Assembly: GCA_017999075.1 (NCBI GenBank)
Contig: JAGOBX010000300.1
Coordinates: 1-5,090 of the forward strand
Direction of reading: 5' to 3'
DNA from: Candidatus Babelota bacterium
GTDB taxonomy: Bacteria; JAGOBX01
Length of the DNA stretch: 5,090 nt
A model generated the notes under the pieces. The model was not told where the DNA came from. It worked only from the letters and a program-made list of their open reading frames with translations, and made no database searches. Position numbers and translations under genes: made by a program. The number at the start of each line of letters is the position of its first letter. Positions within the stretch are counted from its first letter, which is position 1. Below are positions 1 to 5,090 of this stretch, one piece after another.

Positions 1-21
1 AAGGGGACAGGTCTGTCTTTT
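1..21. repeat. Imperfect palindrome, REP-like unit (possibly cut by the window edge)
   Basis: The sequence GGGGACAGGTCTGTC sits in an imperfect inverted repeat: GACAG (6-10) mirrors CTGTC (13-17). The flanking A-G-G-G (2-5) faces T-T-T-T (18-21), so the RNA or single strand could extend the stem with G-T wobbles. From memory, GGGGACAG/CTGTCCCC palindromes recur between genes in many environmental bacteria and accompany REP-associated Y1 transposases. No transposase is visible here. The asymmetry (GGGG opposite TTTT) is typical of REP-like units that are recognised as single strands. Assignment as REP-like is inference; the inverted repeat itself is seen directly. Confidence 0.45.
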
Positions 22-195
22 CAATAAAATTTTATTATAATTTCGCATCAGCGATTTTATTTTTTTTATCAAAAATTGCTTCTTTCATTTTTTTATATTG
101 TTTTCGGGCTGGCTTTTTACTCTTAAAACCTTATTTTTGTATTACTATCAGCTCAGTTCTCGATATTGTTACTTTTGTGATTATAATAAATTTTA
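22..195. other. AT-rich upstream region without a convincing gene
   Basis: No supported gene lies here. It contains an AT-only perfect palindrome, AATAAAATTTTATT (23-36), directly after the REP-like unit. On the minus strand a short open stretch from 130 down to 35 encodes about 31 residues ending KNKIADAKL; from its only ATG (86-88) it would give 17 residues. It has no ribosome binding site and could be a decayed gene end or chance. A TATAAT at 182-187 has no matching -35 box at proper spacing, so it is not called as a promoter. Confidence 0.5.
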
Positions 196-224
196 TTGAC
201 ACAATCAAATCTGGAAAGTATTAT
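196..224 (+). promoter_or_regulatory. Sigma-70 type promoter of the por operon
   Basis: A perfect -35 hexamer TTGACA (196-201) is followed by exactly 17 bp and the -10 hexamer TATTAT (219-224), one base from consensus. Transcription would begin near 231, giving a leader of about 47 nt before the porC ATG at 278. The -35 box is overlapped by a small inverted repeat, ATTG-aca-CAAT (195-205), a possible but weak operator half-site pair. The next promoter-like match downstream lies only after the fifth gene, which fits a single transcript for porC to the XRE/cupin gene. Confidence 0.7.
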
Positions 225-277
225 TAAAAAGATATAAAATAAACTTGAAAATACAAATATAAAAACAGATTAAAAAT

Positions 278-877
278 ATGGACTTAATAAAAAATATTAT
301 TGAAATTGTTTGGTTTGGCCGCGGTGGTCAGGGGGTAGTAACAGCTTCCCAATTAGCAGGCTCTGCAGCATATAAATTTGGATATAAAGGAATAAATGCA
401 ACACCTATGTTCGGCGCTGAACGCCGCGGGGCACCTGTAGAATCTTATCTACGTTTATCAGAAAACAAAATTCATATTTATTCTAATATTGAAAAATGCG
501 ATTATCTTGTAATTCTTGACGATACACTTATTGAAAAAATAAGTGCTAAAATAATTAAAGAAAATGAAACAATTGTTATTTTAAATACAAACAATAAATC
601 TTCTGTCGAATATTTGTCTAAAAAATTTAAGTTAAAAAAAATTTCGTTTACAGACGCTTATGGAATAGCATCGTCTCTGTCTTTATCAGTAGCAGGAAAT
701 ATTATTGTGAATACGCCTATTCTTGGAGCAGTTATAAAAGGTTCGGAAGAAAAGCTCTATAATCTTGAATCTTTGAAAAAAACATTATTTGAAAAATTTT
801 CTGATAAACCGGCTTCACTGAATTTTAAAGCTGCTTCGGAATCTTATGATAAAACGGAAGTGATAAATTTTGAGTAG
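278..877 (+). CDS. porC: Pyruvate:ferredoxin oxidoreductase, gamma subunit
   Basis: This is the gamma subunit (called PorC or PorG) of a heterotetrameric cytoplasmic 2-oxoacid:ferredoxin oxidoreductase, which oxidises pyruvate with CoA to acetyl-CoA and CO2 and reduces ferredoxin. The 199-residue product has the usual length. It shows the family signatures GRGGQGVVTA (14-23) and PMFGAERRGAPVESYLRL (43-60), then the expected alternation of strands and helices. ATG 278 is taken as the start because it lies just upstream of the conserved IEIVWFGRGGQG strand and about 47 nt after the predicted transcription start. No Shine-Dalgarno sequence precedes it, only A/T-rich leader. It is the first gene of the operon and overlaps porD by 8 nt, suggesting coupled translation. 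The subunit family is certain; pyruvate as substrate is inferred from porA. Confidence 0.95.
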   Translation: MDLIKNIIEIVWFGRGGQGVVTASQLAGSAAYKFGYKGINATPMFGAERRGAPVESYLRLSENKIHIYSNIEKCDYLVILDDTLIEKISAKIIKENETIVILNTNNKSSVEYLSKKFKLKKISFTDAYGIASSLSLSVAGNIIVNTPILGAVIKGSEEKLYNLESLKKTLFEKFSDKPASLNFKAASESYDKTEVINFE

Positions 878-1148
878 TTATAATTATAACAAAGAAATTT
901 TTGCAGCCAGTTCTCCTGCAATAGGCGAAGCAGGTTTGACTTCTGATTGGCGTTCTGAAACACCTGAAATAATAAGTGAAAAATGCATAGCGTATAATAA
1001 AAATAAAATTATATGCCAGATATGCTGGGGATATTGTCCTGAAGGTGTGATAAAAAAGGGAATGCCGCCTGTTATAAATTATGATTATTGCAAGGGATGC
1101 GGAATTTGCGCTGAAGAATGTCCAAACAAAGCTATAGTAATGAAATAA
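870..1148 (+). CDS. porD: Pyruvate:ferredoxin oxidoreductase, delta subunit (2[4Fe-4S] ferredoxin-like)
   Basis: This 92-residue subunit carries the two [4Fe-4S] clusters that relay electrons from the PorAB core to external ferredoxin. The N-terminal part has the PorD signature IGEAGLTSDWR (18-28). The second cluster motif is canonical: C74-x2-C77-x2-C80-x3-C84-P. The first is unusual: C39-x9-C49-x2-C52-x3-C56-P, where the second cysteine normally follows the first after two residues. The start must be TTG (870): in-frame stops at 861-866 (TGA TAA) lie immediately upstream, and no in-frame ATG occurs before the cysteine motifs. A GGAAG (856-860) nine bases upstream can serve as ribosome binding site. 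The gene overlaps the end of porC by 8 nt. The delta subunit identity is secure from motifs and position; whether the first cluster is intact is open. Confidence 0.92.
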   Translation: MSSYNYNKEIFAASSPAIGEAGLTSDWRSETPEIISEKCIAYNKNKIICQICWGYCPEGVIKKGMPPVINYDYCKGCGICAEECPNKAIVMK

Positions 1149-1189
1149 TGCAAAAAAATATTATTAAAATATAGAGTTTTAATGAAAAA

Positions 1190-2401
1190 ATGAATACTGA
1201 AATTTTATTAACTGGGAATTATGCTGCCGCGTACGCAGTTAAAGCAAGCGGAGTGCAAGTGGTTTCAGCTTATCCTATAACCCCCCAATCGCCTGTAGTG
1301 GAAACTATATCTGAAATGGTTTTAAAAGGGGAATTGAAATCAGAGTTTGTTCCGGTCGAGAGTGAACACAGCGCAATTACTGTTTGTATATCAGCTTCTG
1401 CGGCTGGAGCCCGTGTTTTTACTGCAACCTCAGCGAATGGATTAATGCTTATGCACGAACAACTTCATTGGGCTGCAGGTTCGCGTGTCCCTATAGTAAT
1501 GTGCTGTGTGAATCGTGGAGTTTCTGCTCCATGGACAATACTTAATGATCAACAGGATTCTATTTCTCAGCGTGATACAGGATGGATTCAATTATATGCT
1601 GAGGATAATCAGGAAATATACGATACTGTTATTCAGGCATATAGAATAGCCGAACAGGTATATATTCCTGTTATGGTATGTTATGATGGTTTTATTTTAT
1701 CACATAGCAGTATGCCGGTTAAAATTGAAAATACGGATAAAGTATCAGATTTTTTACCTCCGTATAATCCGATAATTAAACTTGATTCAAAATCACCAAG
1801 AAATGTCAATCCTGTTGTATTGGCTGATAAAAGACCGGATAAAAAAAATATAATGCATAACGGATATATGGAATTTAGAAATCATCTTGCTTCAGATTTA
1901 ATTAATTCTATTGAAGTTATTGAAAAAACCAATATTGAATTTTATAACAGTTTCGGCAGAAAATATTGTAACGGGTTATTTAAGAATTATAATGTTGAAG
2001 ATGCTGAACATTTTATTGTTACTATTGGGAGTTTAGGGAGTGAATGTAAAGAATCTATAGATATATTAAATTCAAAATCTTTTAAAACGGGCTTGATTAA
2101 TATTAAATCTTATAGACCGTTTCCATCTGAACAACTGGTTAATGCTTTAAAAAATGCCAAAACCGTTACTGTTTTTGAGAAAGATATAAGTTATGGTTTT
2201 GACGGAGCTGTAGCAGGTGATTTGAAATCGGCATTTTATGTTCATTCAAAAAATTCAAATAAACCTGTTATTCAATCTGTTGTTTGCGGATTGGGCGGAA
2301 GAAATGTTTCATATAAAGATATAGCGGATACTGTAATAAAAGTCATATCTGGAAAGTTGGATTATAAAAAACCTTATTGGTTGAATAGCGATATATTATA
2401 A
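1190..2401 (+). CDS. porA: Pyruvate:ferredoxin oxidoreductase, alpha subunit
   Basis: The alpha subunit supplies the substrate-binding half of the thiamine diphosphate active site shared with PorB. At 403 residues it has the family's normal length. Domain I shows YPITPQSP (28-35; T31 matches the threonine that contacts the pyruvate carboxylate in the Desulfovibrio enzyme), VESEHSA (56-62, with the cofactor-region glutamates), ATSANGLMLMHEQLHW (79-94), VNRGVSAPW (107-115; R109 likely equals the second substrate contact) and SQRDTGW (126-132). These are pyruvate-type signatures, not those of 2-oxoglutarate or branched-chain enzymes. A linker with LPPY (189-192) and YMEFR (226-230) leads to the C-terminal domain with VTIGSLGSE (277-285), YRPFP (308-312) and GLGGRNV near the end. 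The segment between LPPY and YMEFR looks slightly longer than usual. ATG 1190 follows porD by 41 nt; only a weak AGAG precedes it. A four-codon ORF (1182-1193) overlaps the start and is probably incidental. Confidence 0.96.
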   Translation: MNTEILLTGNYAAAYAVKASGVQVVSAYPITPQSPVVETISEMVLKGELKSEFVPVESEHSAITVCISASAAGARVFTATSANGLMLMHEQLHWAAGSRVPIVMCCVNRGVSAPWTILNDQQDSISQRDTGWIQLYAEDNQEIYDTVIQAYRIAEQVYIPVMVCYDGFILSHSSMPVKIENTDKVSDFLPPYNPIIKLDSKSPRNVNPVVLADKRPDKKNIMHNGYMEFRNHLASDLINSIEVIEKTNIEFYNSFGRKYCNGLFKNYNVEDAEHFIVTIGSLGSECKESIDILNSKSFKTGLINIKSYRPFPSEQLVNALKNAKTVTVFEKDISYGFDGAVAGDLKSAFYVHSKNSNKPVIQSVVCGLGGRNVSYKDIADTVIKVISGKLDYKKPYWLNSDIL

Positions 2402-2479
2402 AATAAAAAATCAAAATTGAAACATAGAAATAGTTGAATTGATTTTTGAAATAAAATTAAATTGGTATGGTTATTTTTT

Positions 2480-3379
2480 ATGATAACACAGATTACACAA
2501 TTGCCTGATAATGAATTATTGTTGCCTGGAACCAGGGCATGCAGCGGATGCGGCCTTGCTATTGCATACCGTACAGCTTTAAAAGCGTTAGGAGAAAATG
2601 TTATTATAACTATTCCTGCAAGCTGTTCCACTGTGCTTCAAGGAATGTATCCTATAGCGTCATCAATGGTTCCTATATTGAATACTGCGTTTGAAACAAC
2701 TGCTGCTTCGGCATCAGGATTATCCGCCGCATTAAAAGTTCTTGGAAAATCATCAGAATATACGATAGTAGGTTGGGCTGGAGATGGTGGCACAGCAGAT
2801 ATAGGGATTCAAGCTTTAAGCGGAGCTGCTGAACGCGGAGAAGATTTTATTTATGTTTGTTATGATAATGAAGCTTATATGAATACAGGAACACAGAGAT
2901 CCGGAGCCACCCCTGTTGGAGCGTTGACTACAACGACTCCTTTTTCAGGGAAAAAACAGAATAAAAAAGATATGTTGAAAATTATGGAAGCTCATAATTT
3001 ACCATATATTGCTTCATGTAGTCCGTCATATCCAGTTGATTTATTTAATAAATTTTCTAAAGCTAAAAATATTAAAGGCACAAGATATATTCACATATTC
3101 ACGCCATGTCCGCCAGGGTGGGGGTTTTCACAAAACTTAACGGTTAAAATTGGAAAACTTGCGGTAGAATCAGGATTATTTGATTTGTTTGAAATTGAAA
3201 ACGGAAAAAAAAGTTTTACAGGTGTGTCAAAAAATATTTATGAAAAAAAAACCGCAAGAAAATCTGTAACTGATTATATAAAATGGCAATCAAGATTTTC
3301 AAAAATTTCAGAAGAACAGGTTGAATATATCCAGAAGCAGATAGACTTGAAGTTTTTTGATACGGAGTGTTTAAAATGA
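2480..3379 (+). CDS. porB: Pyruvate:ferredoxin oxidoreductase, beta subunit
   Basis: The beta subunit binds thiamine diphosphate and the [4Fe-4S] cluster nearest the active site. The ATG at 2480 gives 299 residues, a normal size, and an N-terminus of the familiar form (LPDNELLLPGTRACSGCG). The frame is open back to a TTG at 2462, which would add six hydrophobic residues not typical of the family. Cluster ligands are C21, C24, C49 and C210 (in TPCPPGW), matching the four-cysteine pattern of the family. The cofactor motif is GDGGTADIG (101-109) with YDNEAYMNTG (128-137) completing the Mg/diphosphate site. The gene lies 78 nt after porA across an AT-only spacer, the largest gap in the operon, with no Shine-Dalgarno sequence before ATG. 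Its stop codon overlaps the start of the next gene as ATGA (3376-3379). Confidence 0.95.
   Translation: MITQITQLPDNELLLPGTRACSGCGLAIAYRTALKALGENVIITIPASCSTVLQGMYPIASSMVPILNTAFETTAASASGLSAALKVLGKSSEYTIVGWAGDGGTADIGIQALSGAAERGEDFIYVCYDNEAYMNTGTQRSGATPVGALTTTTPFSGKKQNKKDMLKIMEAHNLPYIASCSPSYPVDLFNKFSKAKNIKGTRYIHIFTPCPPGWGFSQNLTVKIGKLAVESGLFDLFEIENGKKSFTGVSKNIYEKKTARKSVTDYIKWQSRFSKISEEQVEYIQKQIDLKFFDTECLK
3364..3367 (+). promoter_or_regulatory. Ribosome binding site deciding the XRE/cupin start
   Basis: GGAG lies eight bases before the ATG at 3376. The in-frame GTG at 3367 is part of this motif and so cannot use it. This supports ATG 3376 as the start, which also creates the ATGA overlap with the porB stop. 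Confidence 0.7.
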
Positions 3380-3945
3380 ATCAACCTATAGGGGAAAAAA
3401 TTAAAAATTATAGAGTTTTAAGAGAAATGTCTATTGAAGAGGTTTCAGAAATCACAGGTTTTTCGAAAGAATTAATTGCGGAAATAGAAGAGAATAAAAC
3501 AATTCCTATATTATCATGTTTGATAAAAATAGCACGAGCTCTCGGCACAAGACTTGGAACATTTCTTGATGACAATAATGAATGTGCCTGTGTTTTGACA
3601 CGGAATCAACAAGCAGTTGAATCAGCGAGATATATTTCTTCACATAAAATTAATGTTGGCTCTTTGGTTTTTAATTCACTGGCTCAAAATAAAAAAGACA
3701 GGAATATGGAACCGTTTCTTGTAACTCTCCAGAAAGATTCAATAAATGAAAAAGATAATATGTCTTCGCATGAAGGAGAAGAATTTATTTATGTTTTGAA
3801 AGGAAAAATAGGAATAAAATATGGGAAAGAATATTATGAATTATCTAAAGGGGACAGCATATATTATGATTCTGCAGTTATGCACAATGTACATTCTTTA
3901 GATAACGAACAAGCTGATATTCTTGCTGTAATATATATGCCGTAA
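3376..3945 (+). CDS. XRE-family helix-turn-helix regulator with C-terminal cupin domain
   Basis: The 189-residue protein has an N-terminal lambda-Cro/C1 type DNA-binding domain (about 5-64: IGEKIKNYRVLREMSIEEVS, then the recognition helix around 28-39) and a C-terminal cupin_2 barrel (about 111-189). The cupin keeps H132 and E136 (SHEGEEFIYVLKG) and the second motif GDSIYYDSAVMH with H170 and H173, while the usual first histidine of the HxH pair is S130, so metal binding is possible but not assured. Proteins of this architecture generally repress or activate nearby catabolic genes in response to a small ligand bound by the cupin. The start-stop overlap with porB makes it part of the por operon, so control of pyruvate oxidation and autoregulation through the promoter at 196-224 is a reasonable inference. 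A Cys-Ala-Cys (70-72) lies in the linker between the domains. No ligand can be named. Confidence 0.9.
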   Translation: MNQPIGEKIKNYRVLREMSIEEVSEITGFSKELIAEIEENKTIPILSCLIKIARALGTRLGTFLDDNNECACVLTRNQQAVESARYISSHKINVGSLVFNSLAQNKKDRNMEPFLVTLQKDSINEKDNMSSHEGEEFIYVLKGKIGIKYGKEYYELSKGDSIYYDSAVMHNVHSLDNEQADILAVIYMP

Positions 3946-3995
3946 AAATTACAATCCTGAAAAAATTAAAAGATATTTTTTAAAGTATTTTTTGG

Positions 3996-4024
3996 TGCAT
4001 AAATCATTTTTAACTTAATATAAT
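3996..4024 (+). promoter_or_regulatory. Candidate promoter for parE
   Basis: A perfect -10 hexamer TATAAT (4019-4024) is preceded at 17 bp by TGCATA (3996-4001), which matches only three of six -35 positions. It would give a leader of about 145 nt for parE. In so AT-rich a spacer a chance TATAAT is likely, so this is weak. Confidence 0.25.
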
Positions 4025-4104
4025 ATTTTTTGTAAAATCTTCACAATACGAAATTCTTTTATTTTAAATCTTAATATTTATAAGGAATTGAAAAGAAAAA
4101 TAAC

Positions 4105-4145
4105 TTGTTTTTTTGGTTAATATATTGTAAAAACAATTTGTTTTT
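4105..4145. repeat. TTGTTTTT / AAAAACAA / TTGTTTTT inverted-repeat triplet upstream of parE
   Basis: AAAAACAA (4129-4136) and TTGTTTTT (4138-4145) form a perfect 8-bp inverted repeat around one T, like a dyad operator. A second TTGTTTTT (4105-4112) can pair with the same central arm across 16 nt. It lies about 30 bp before the parE start. Low sequence complexity makes chance formation plausible; a protein-binding or mRNA-folding role is only a guess. Confidence 0.3.
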
Positions 4146-4159
4146 CTCAAAAAAAGTTT

Positions 4160-4164
4160 AGGAG
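4160..4164 (+). promoter_or_regulatory. Ribosome binding site of parE
   Basis: AGGAG lies 12 bases before the ATG at 4177. It is the strongest Shine-Dalgarno match in the window and supports that start. Confidence 0.65.
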
Positions 4165-4176
4165 TAAAAATATATT

Positions 4177-5090
4177 ATGGCTGAAAAAGTTATTAAATAT
4201 GATGAAAAATCTATAAAAACGTTAAGTTCGCTTGAACATATAAGACTTCGTCCTGGTATGTATATAGGAAAACTTGGTTCGGGCGGAGCTCATGACGACG
4301 GAATCTATGTTTTATTGAAAGAAGTAATAGATAATGCTATTGACGAATATATAATGGGATATGGTAAACAAATTGATATAGTTGTTAAAAATGAAGAAGA
4401 ATTTTCAAGTAAAGACGATTATTGTGTAACAGTTAGAGATTATGGACGTGGAATACCTTTAGGCAAGGTTATTGAATGTGTATCTCAAATAAATACCGGA
4501 GCAAAATATAATGATGATGTATTTCAGTTCAGTGTCGGGTTAAACGGAGTTGGAACTAAAGCTGTAAACGCGTTATCATCAAGATTTTTTGTAGAAGCAT
4601 ATCGTGATGGTCAGTATGTTCACGCATATTTTGAAAAAGGTTTATTAAAGAAACAGAATAAAGGGAAAACGTCTGAGCCAAATGGAACAAAAGTGGGATT
4701 TACTCCGGATGCAGAATTGTTTAAAAAATTTAAATTTGAACTTGAATTTGCTGAAAAAAGAGTATGGCATTATGTATATCTGAACAGCGGTTTGACCATA
4801 GATTTGAACGGGAAAAAATATTATTCTAAAAATGGATTAAAAGATCTGCTGACCGATACAATAAAAGAAGAAAATATATATGAAATAATACATTATAAAG
4901 ATAAAATGCTGGAATATTCATTTTCTCATACATCAAATTATGGAGAAGATTATTATTCATTTGTAAACGGCCAATATACAAATGACGGCGGAACGCACCT
5001 GTCTGCATTTAAAGAAGGAATTTTGAAGGGTATAAATGAGTTTGCTAAAAAAAATTTCGACAGTGTTGATGTCAGGGACGGAGTGATAGG
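4177..5090 (+). CDS. parE: DNA topoisomerase IV (type IIA) subunit B, N-terminal part, cut by the window edge
   Basis: The frame is open from ATG 4177 to the right edge (304 full codons), so about half of a normal B subunit of 600-650 residues is present. The subunit hydrolyses ATP to drive strand passage by the type IIA topoisomerase and acts on chromosomal DNA with ParC. GHKL ATPase motifs are all present: EVIDNAIDE (49-57; E49 the catalytic base, N53 Mg-binding), RDYGRGIP (87-94, D88), the ATP lid GLNGVGTKAVNALS (121-134) and NGTKVGFTPD (169-178). The transducer domain follows with YLNSGL (202-207) and SFVNGQYTNDGGTH (261-274). The catalytic QTK lysine lies beyond the edge. The RPGMYIGKLG...DDGIYVLLK form resembles ParE of Bacteroidota and spirochaetes more than GyrB of proteobacteria. 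GyrB cannot be wholly excluded without the C-terminal half. It is probably transcribed separately from the por operon. Confidence 0.9.
   Translation, partial: MAEKVIKYDEKSIKTLSSLEHIRLRPGMYIGKLGSGGAHDDGIYVLLKEVIDNAIDEYIMGYGKQIDIVVKNEEEFSSKDDYCVTVRDYGRGIPLGKVIECVSQINTGAKYNDDVFQFSVGLNGVGTKAVNALSSRFFVEAYRDGQYVHAYFEKGLLKKQNKGKTSEPNGTKVGFTPDAELFKKFKFELEFAEKRVWHYVYLNSGLTIDLNGKKYYSKNGLKDLLTDTIKEENIYEIIHYKDKMLEYSFSHTSNYGEDYYSFVNGQYTNDGGTHLSAFKEGILKGINEFAKKNFDSVDVRDGVI

Larger units (their letters stand above)
3946..4176. other. AT-rich intergenic spacer between the por operon and parE
   Basis: No gene is visible on either strand. The run after the XRE/cupin stop is full of A and T tracts but contains no GC-rich hairpin followed by T's, so no intrinsic terminator is called. 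A TATAAT (4019-4024) and a TTGTTTTT/AAAAACAA element (4105-4145) are listed separately. The spacer must separate regulation of catabolic and housekeeping genes, since parE has its own Shine-Dalgarno and probably its own promoter. Confidence 0.6.

Noticed and set aside
182-187. TATAAT hexamer upstream of the called porC promoter
   Set aside because: No acceptable -35 box lies 16-18 bp upstream (CTCGAT at best), and the TG of an extended -10 is one base out of place.
1170-1182. 13-base identity TATAGAGTTTTAA with 3409-3421
   Set aside because: One such match is expected by chance in five kilobases of AT-rich DNA, and the second copy is within conserved coding sequence.
1182-1193. Four-codon ORF (ATG AAA AAA TGA) overlapping the porA start
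   Set aside because: Such minimal frames are frequent in AT-rich leaders, and there is no ribosome binding site to suggest it is a leader peptide.
2462-2479. TTG start adding six residues to PorB
   Set aside because: The extension is hydrophobic (MVWLFF), has no ribosome binding site and is not found at the family's usual N-terminus; ATG 2480 fits better.
2374-2631. 85-codon open frame on the minus strand
   Set aside because: It overlaps the conserved N-terminus of porB, and its translation resembles no family I know; it is a shadow of the coding strand.
3367-3375. GTG start adding three residues to the XRE/cupin protein
   Set aside because: The GTG is part of the only Shine-Dalgarno sequence, which is correctly spaced for ATG 3376.
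3966-3983. TTAAAA...TTTTAA stem as terminator after the XRE/cupin gene
   Set aside because: The stem is six A-T pairs only, far too weak for an intrinsic terminator.
4826-5008. 60-codon open frame on the minus strand
   Set aside because: It lies entirely inside the conserved transducer region of parE and is a shadow.

Overview
The window is AT-rich bacterial chromosome (roughly one third G+C by eye). It carries one complete catabolic operon and the first part of a housekeeping gene, all on the + strand. The operon encodes a four-subunit pyruvate:ferredoxin oxidoreductase in the order gamma-delta-alpha-beta (porC-porD-porA-porB), followed by a start-stop-coupled XRE/cupin regulator. After a 231-bp AT-rich spacer comes the N-terminal half of a type IIA topoisomerase B subunit (parE-like), which runs off the right edge.

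Organism: the separate-subunit POR, an oxygen-sensitive ferredoxin-linked enzyme, points to an anaerobe. The topoisomerase has the RPGMYIGKLG...DDGIYVLLKEVIDN style of ATPase domain, which I associate with the ParE of Bacteroidota and with related spirochaete sequences. A near-consensus sigma-70 type promoter (TTGACA, 17 bp, TATTAT) before porC and clear Shine-Dalgarno sequences before two genes fit Bacteroidota poorly. I lean to an AT-rich anaerobic spirochaete or another gut or sediment lineage, but the sequence alone does not settle this.

Layout: 1-21 is an imperfect palindrome resembling the REP-like units linked to Y1 transposases. 22-195 holds no convincing gene, only a short minus-strand peptide-like stretch. 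196-224 is the operon promoter. 278-3945 is the five-gene operon. 3946-4176 is an AT-rich spacer with a symmetric TTGTTTTT/AAAAACAA element. 4177-5090 is the partial parE.

How the genes work together: PorA and PorB form the thiamine diphosphate catalytic core, PorD carries two [4Fe-4S] clusters that pass electrons to ferredoxin, and PorC is the gamma subunit that completes the complex. The enzyme interconverts pyruvate + CoA and acetyl-CoA + CO2. The XRE/cupin protein is co-translated with PorB and is probably the operon's own regulator. The window is mostly conventional. The points most worth a second look are the stretched first cluster motif in PorD, the regulator's coupling to porB with its Cys-X-Cys linker, and the palindrome at the left edge. 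I see no evidence of an entirely new system.
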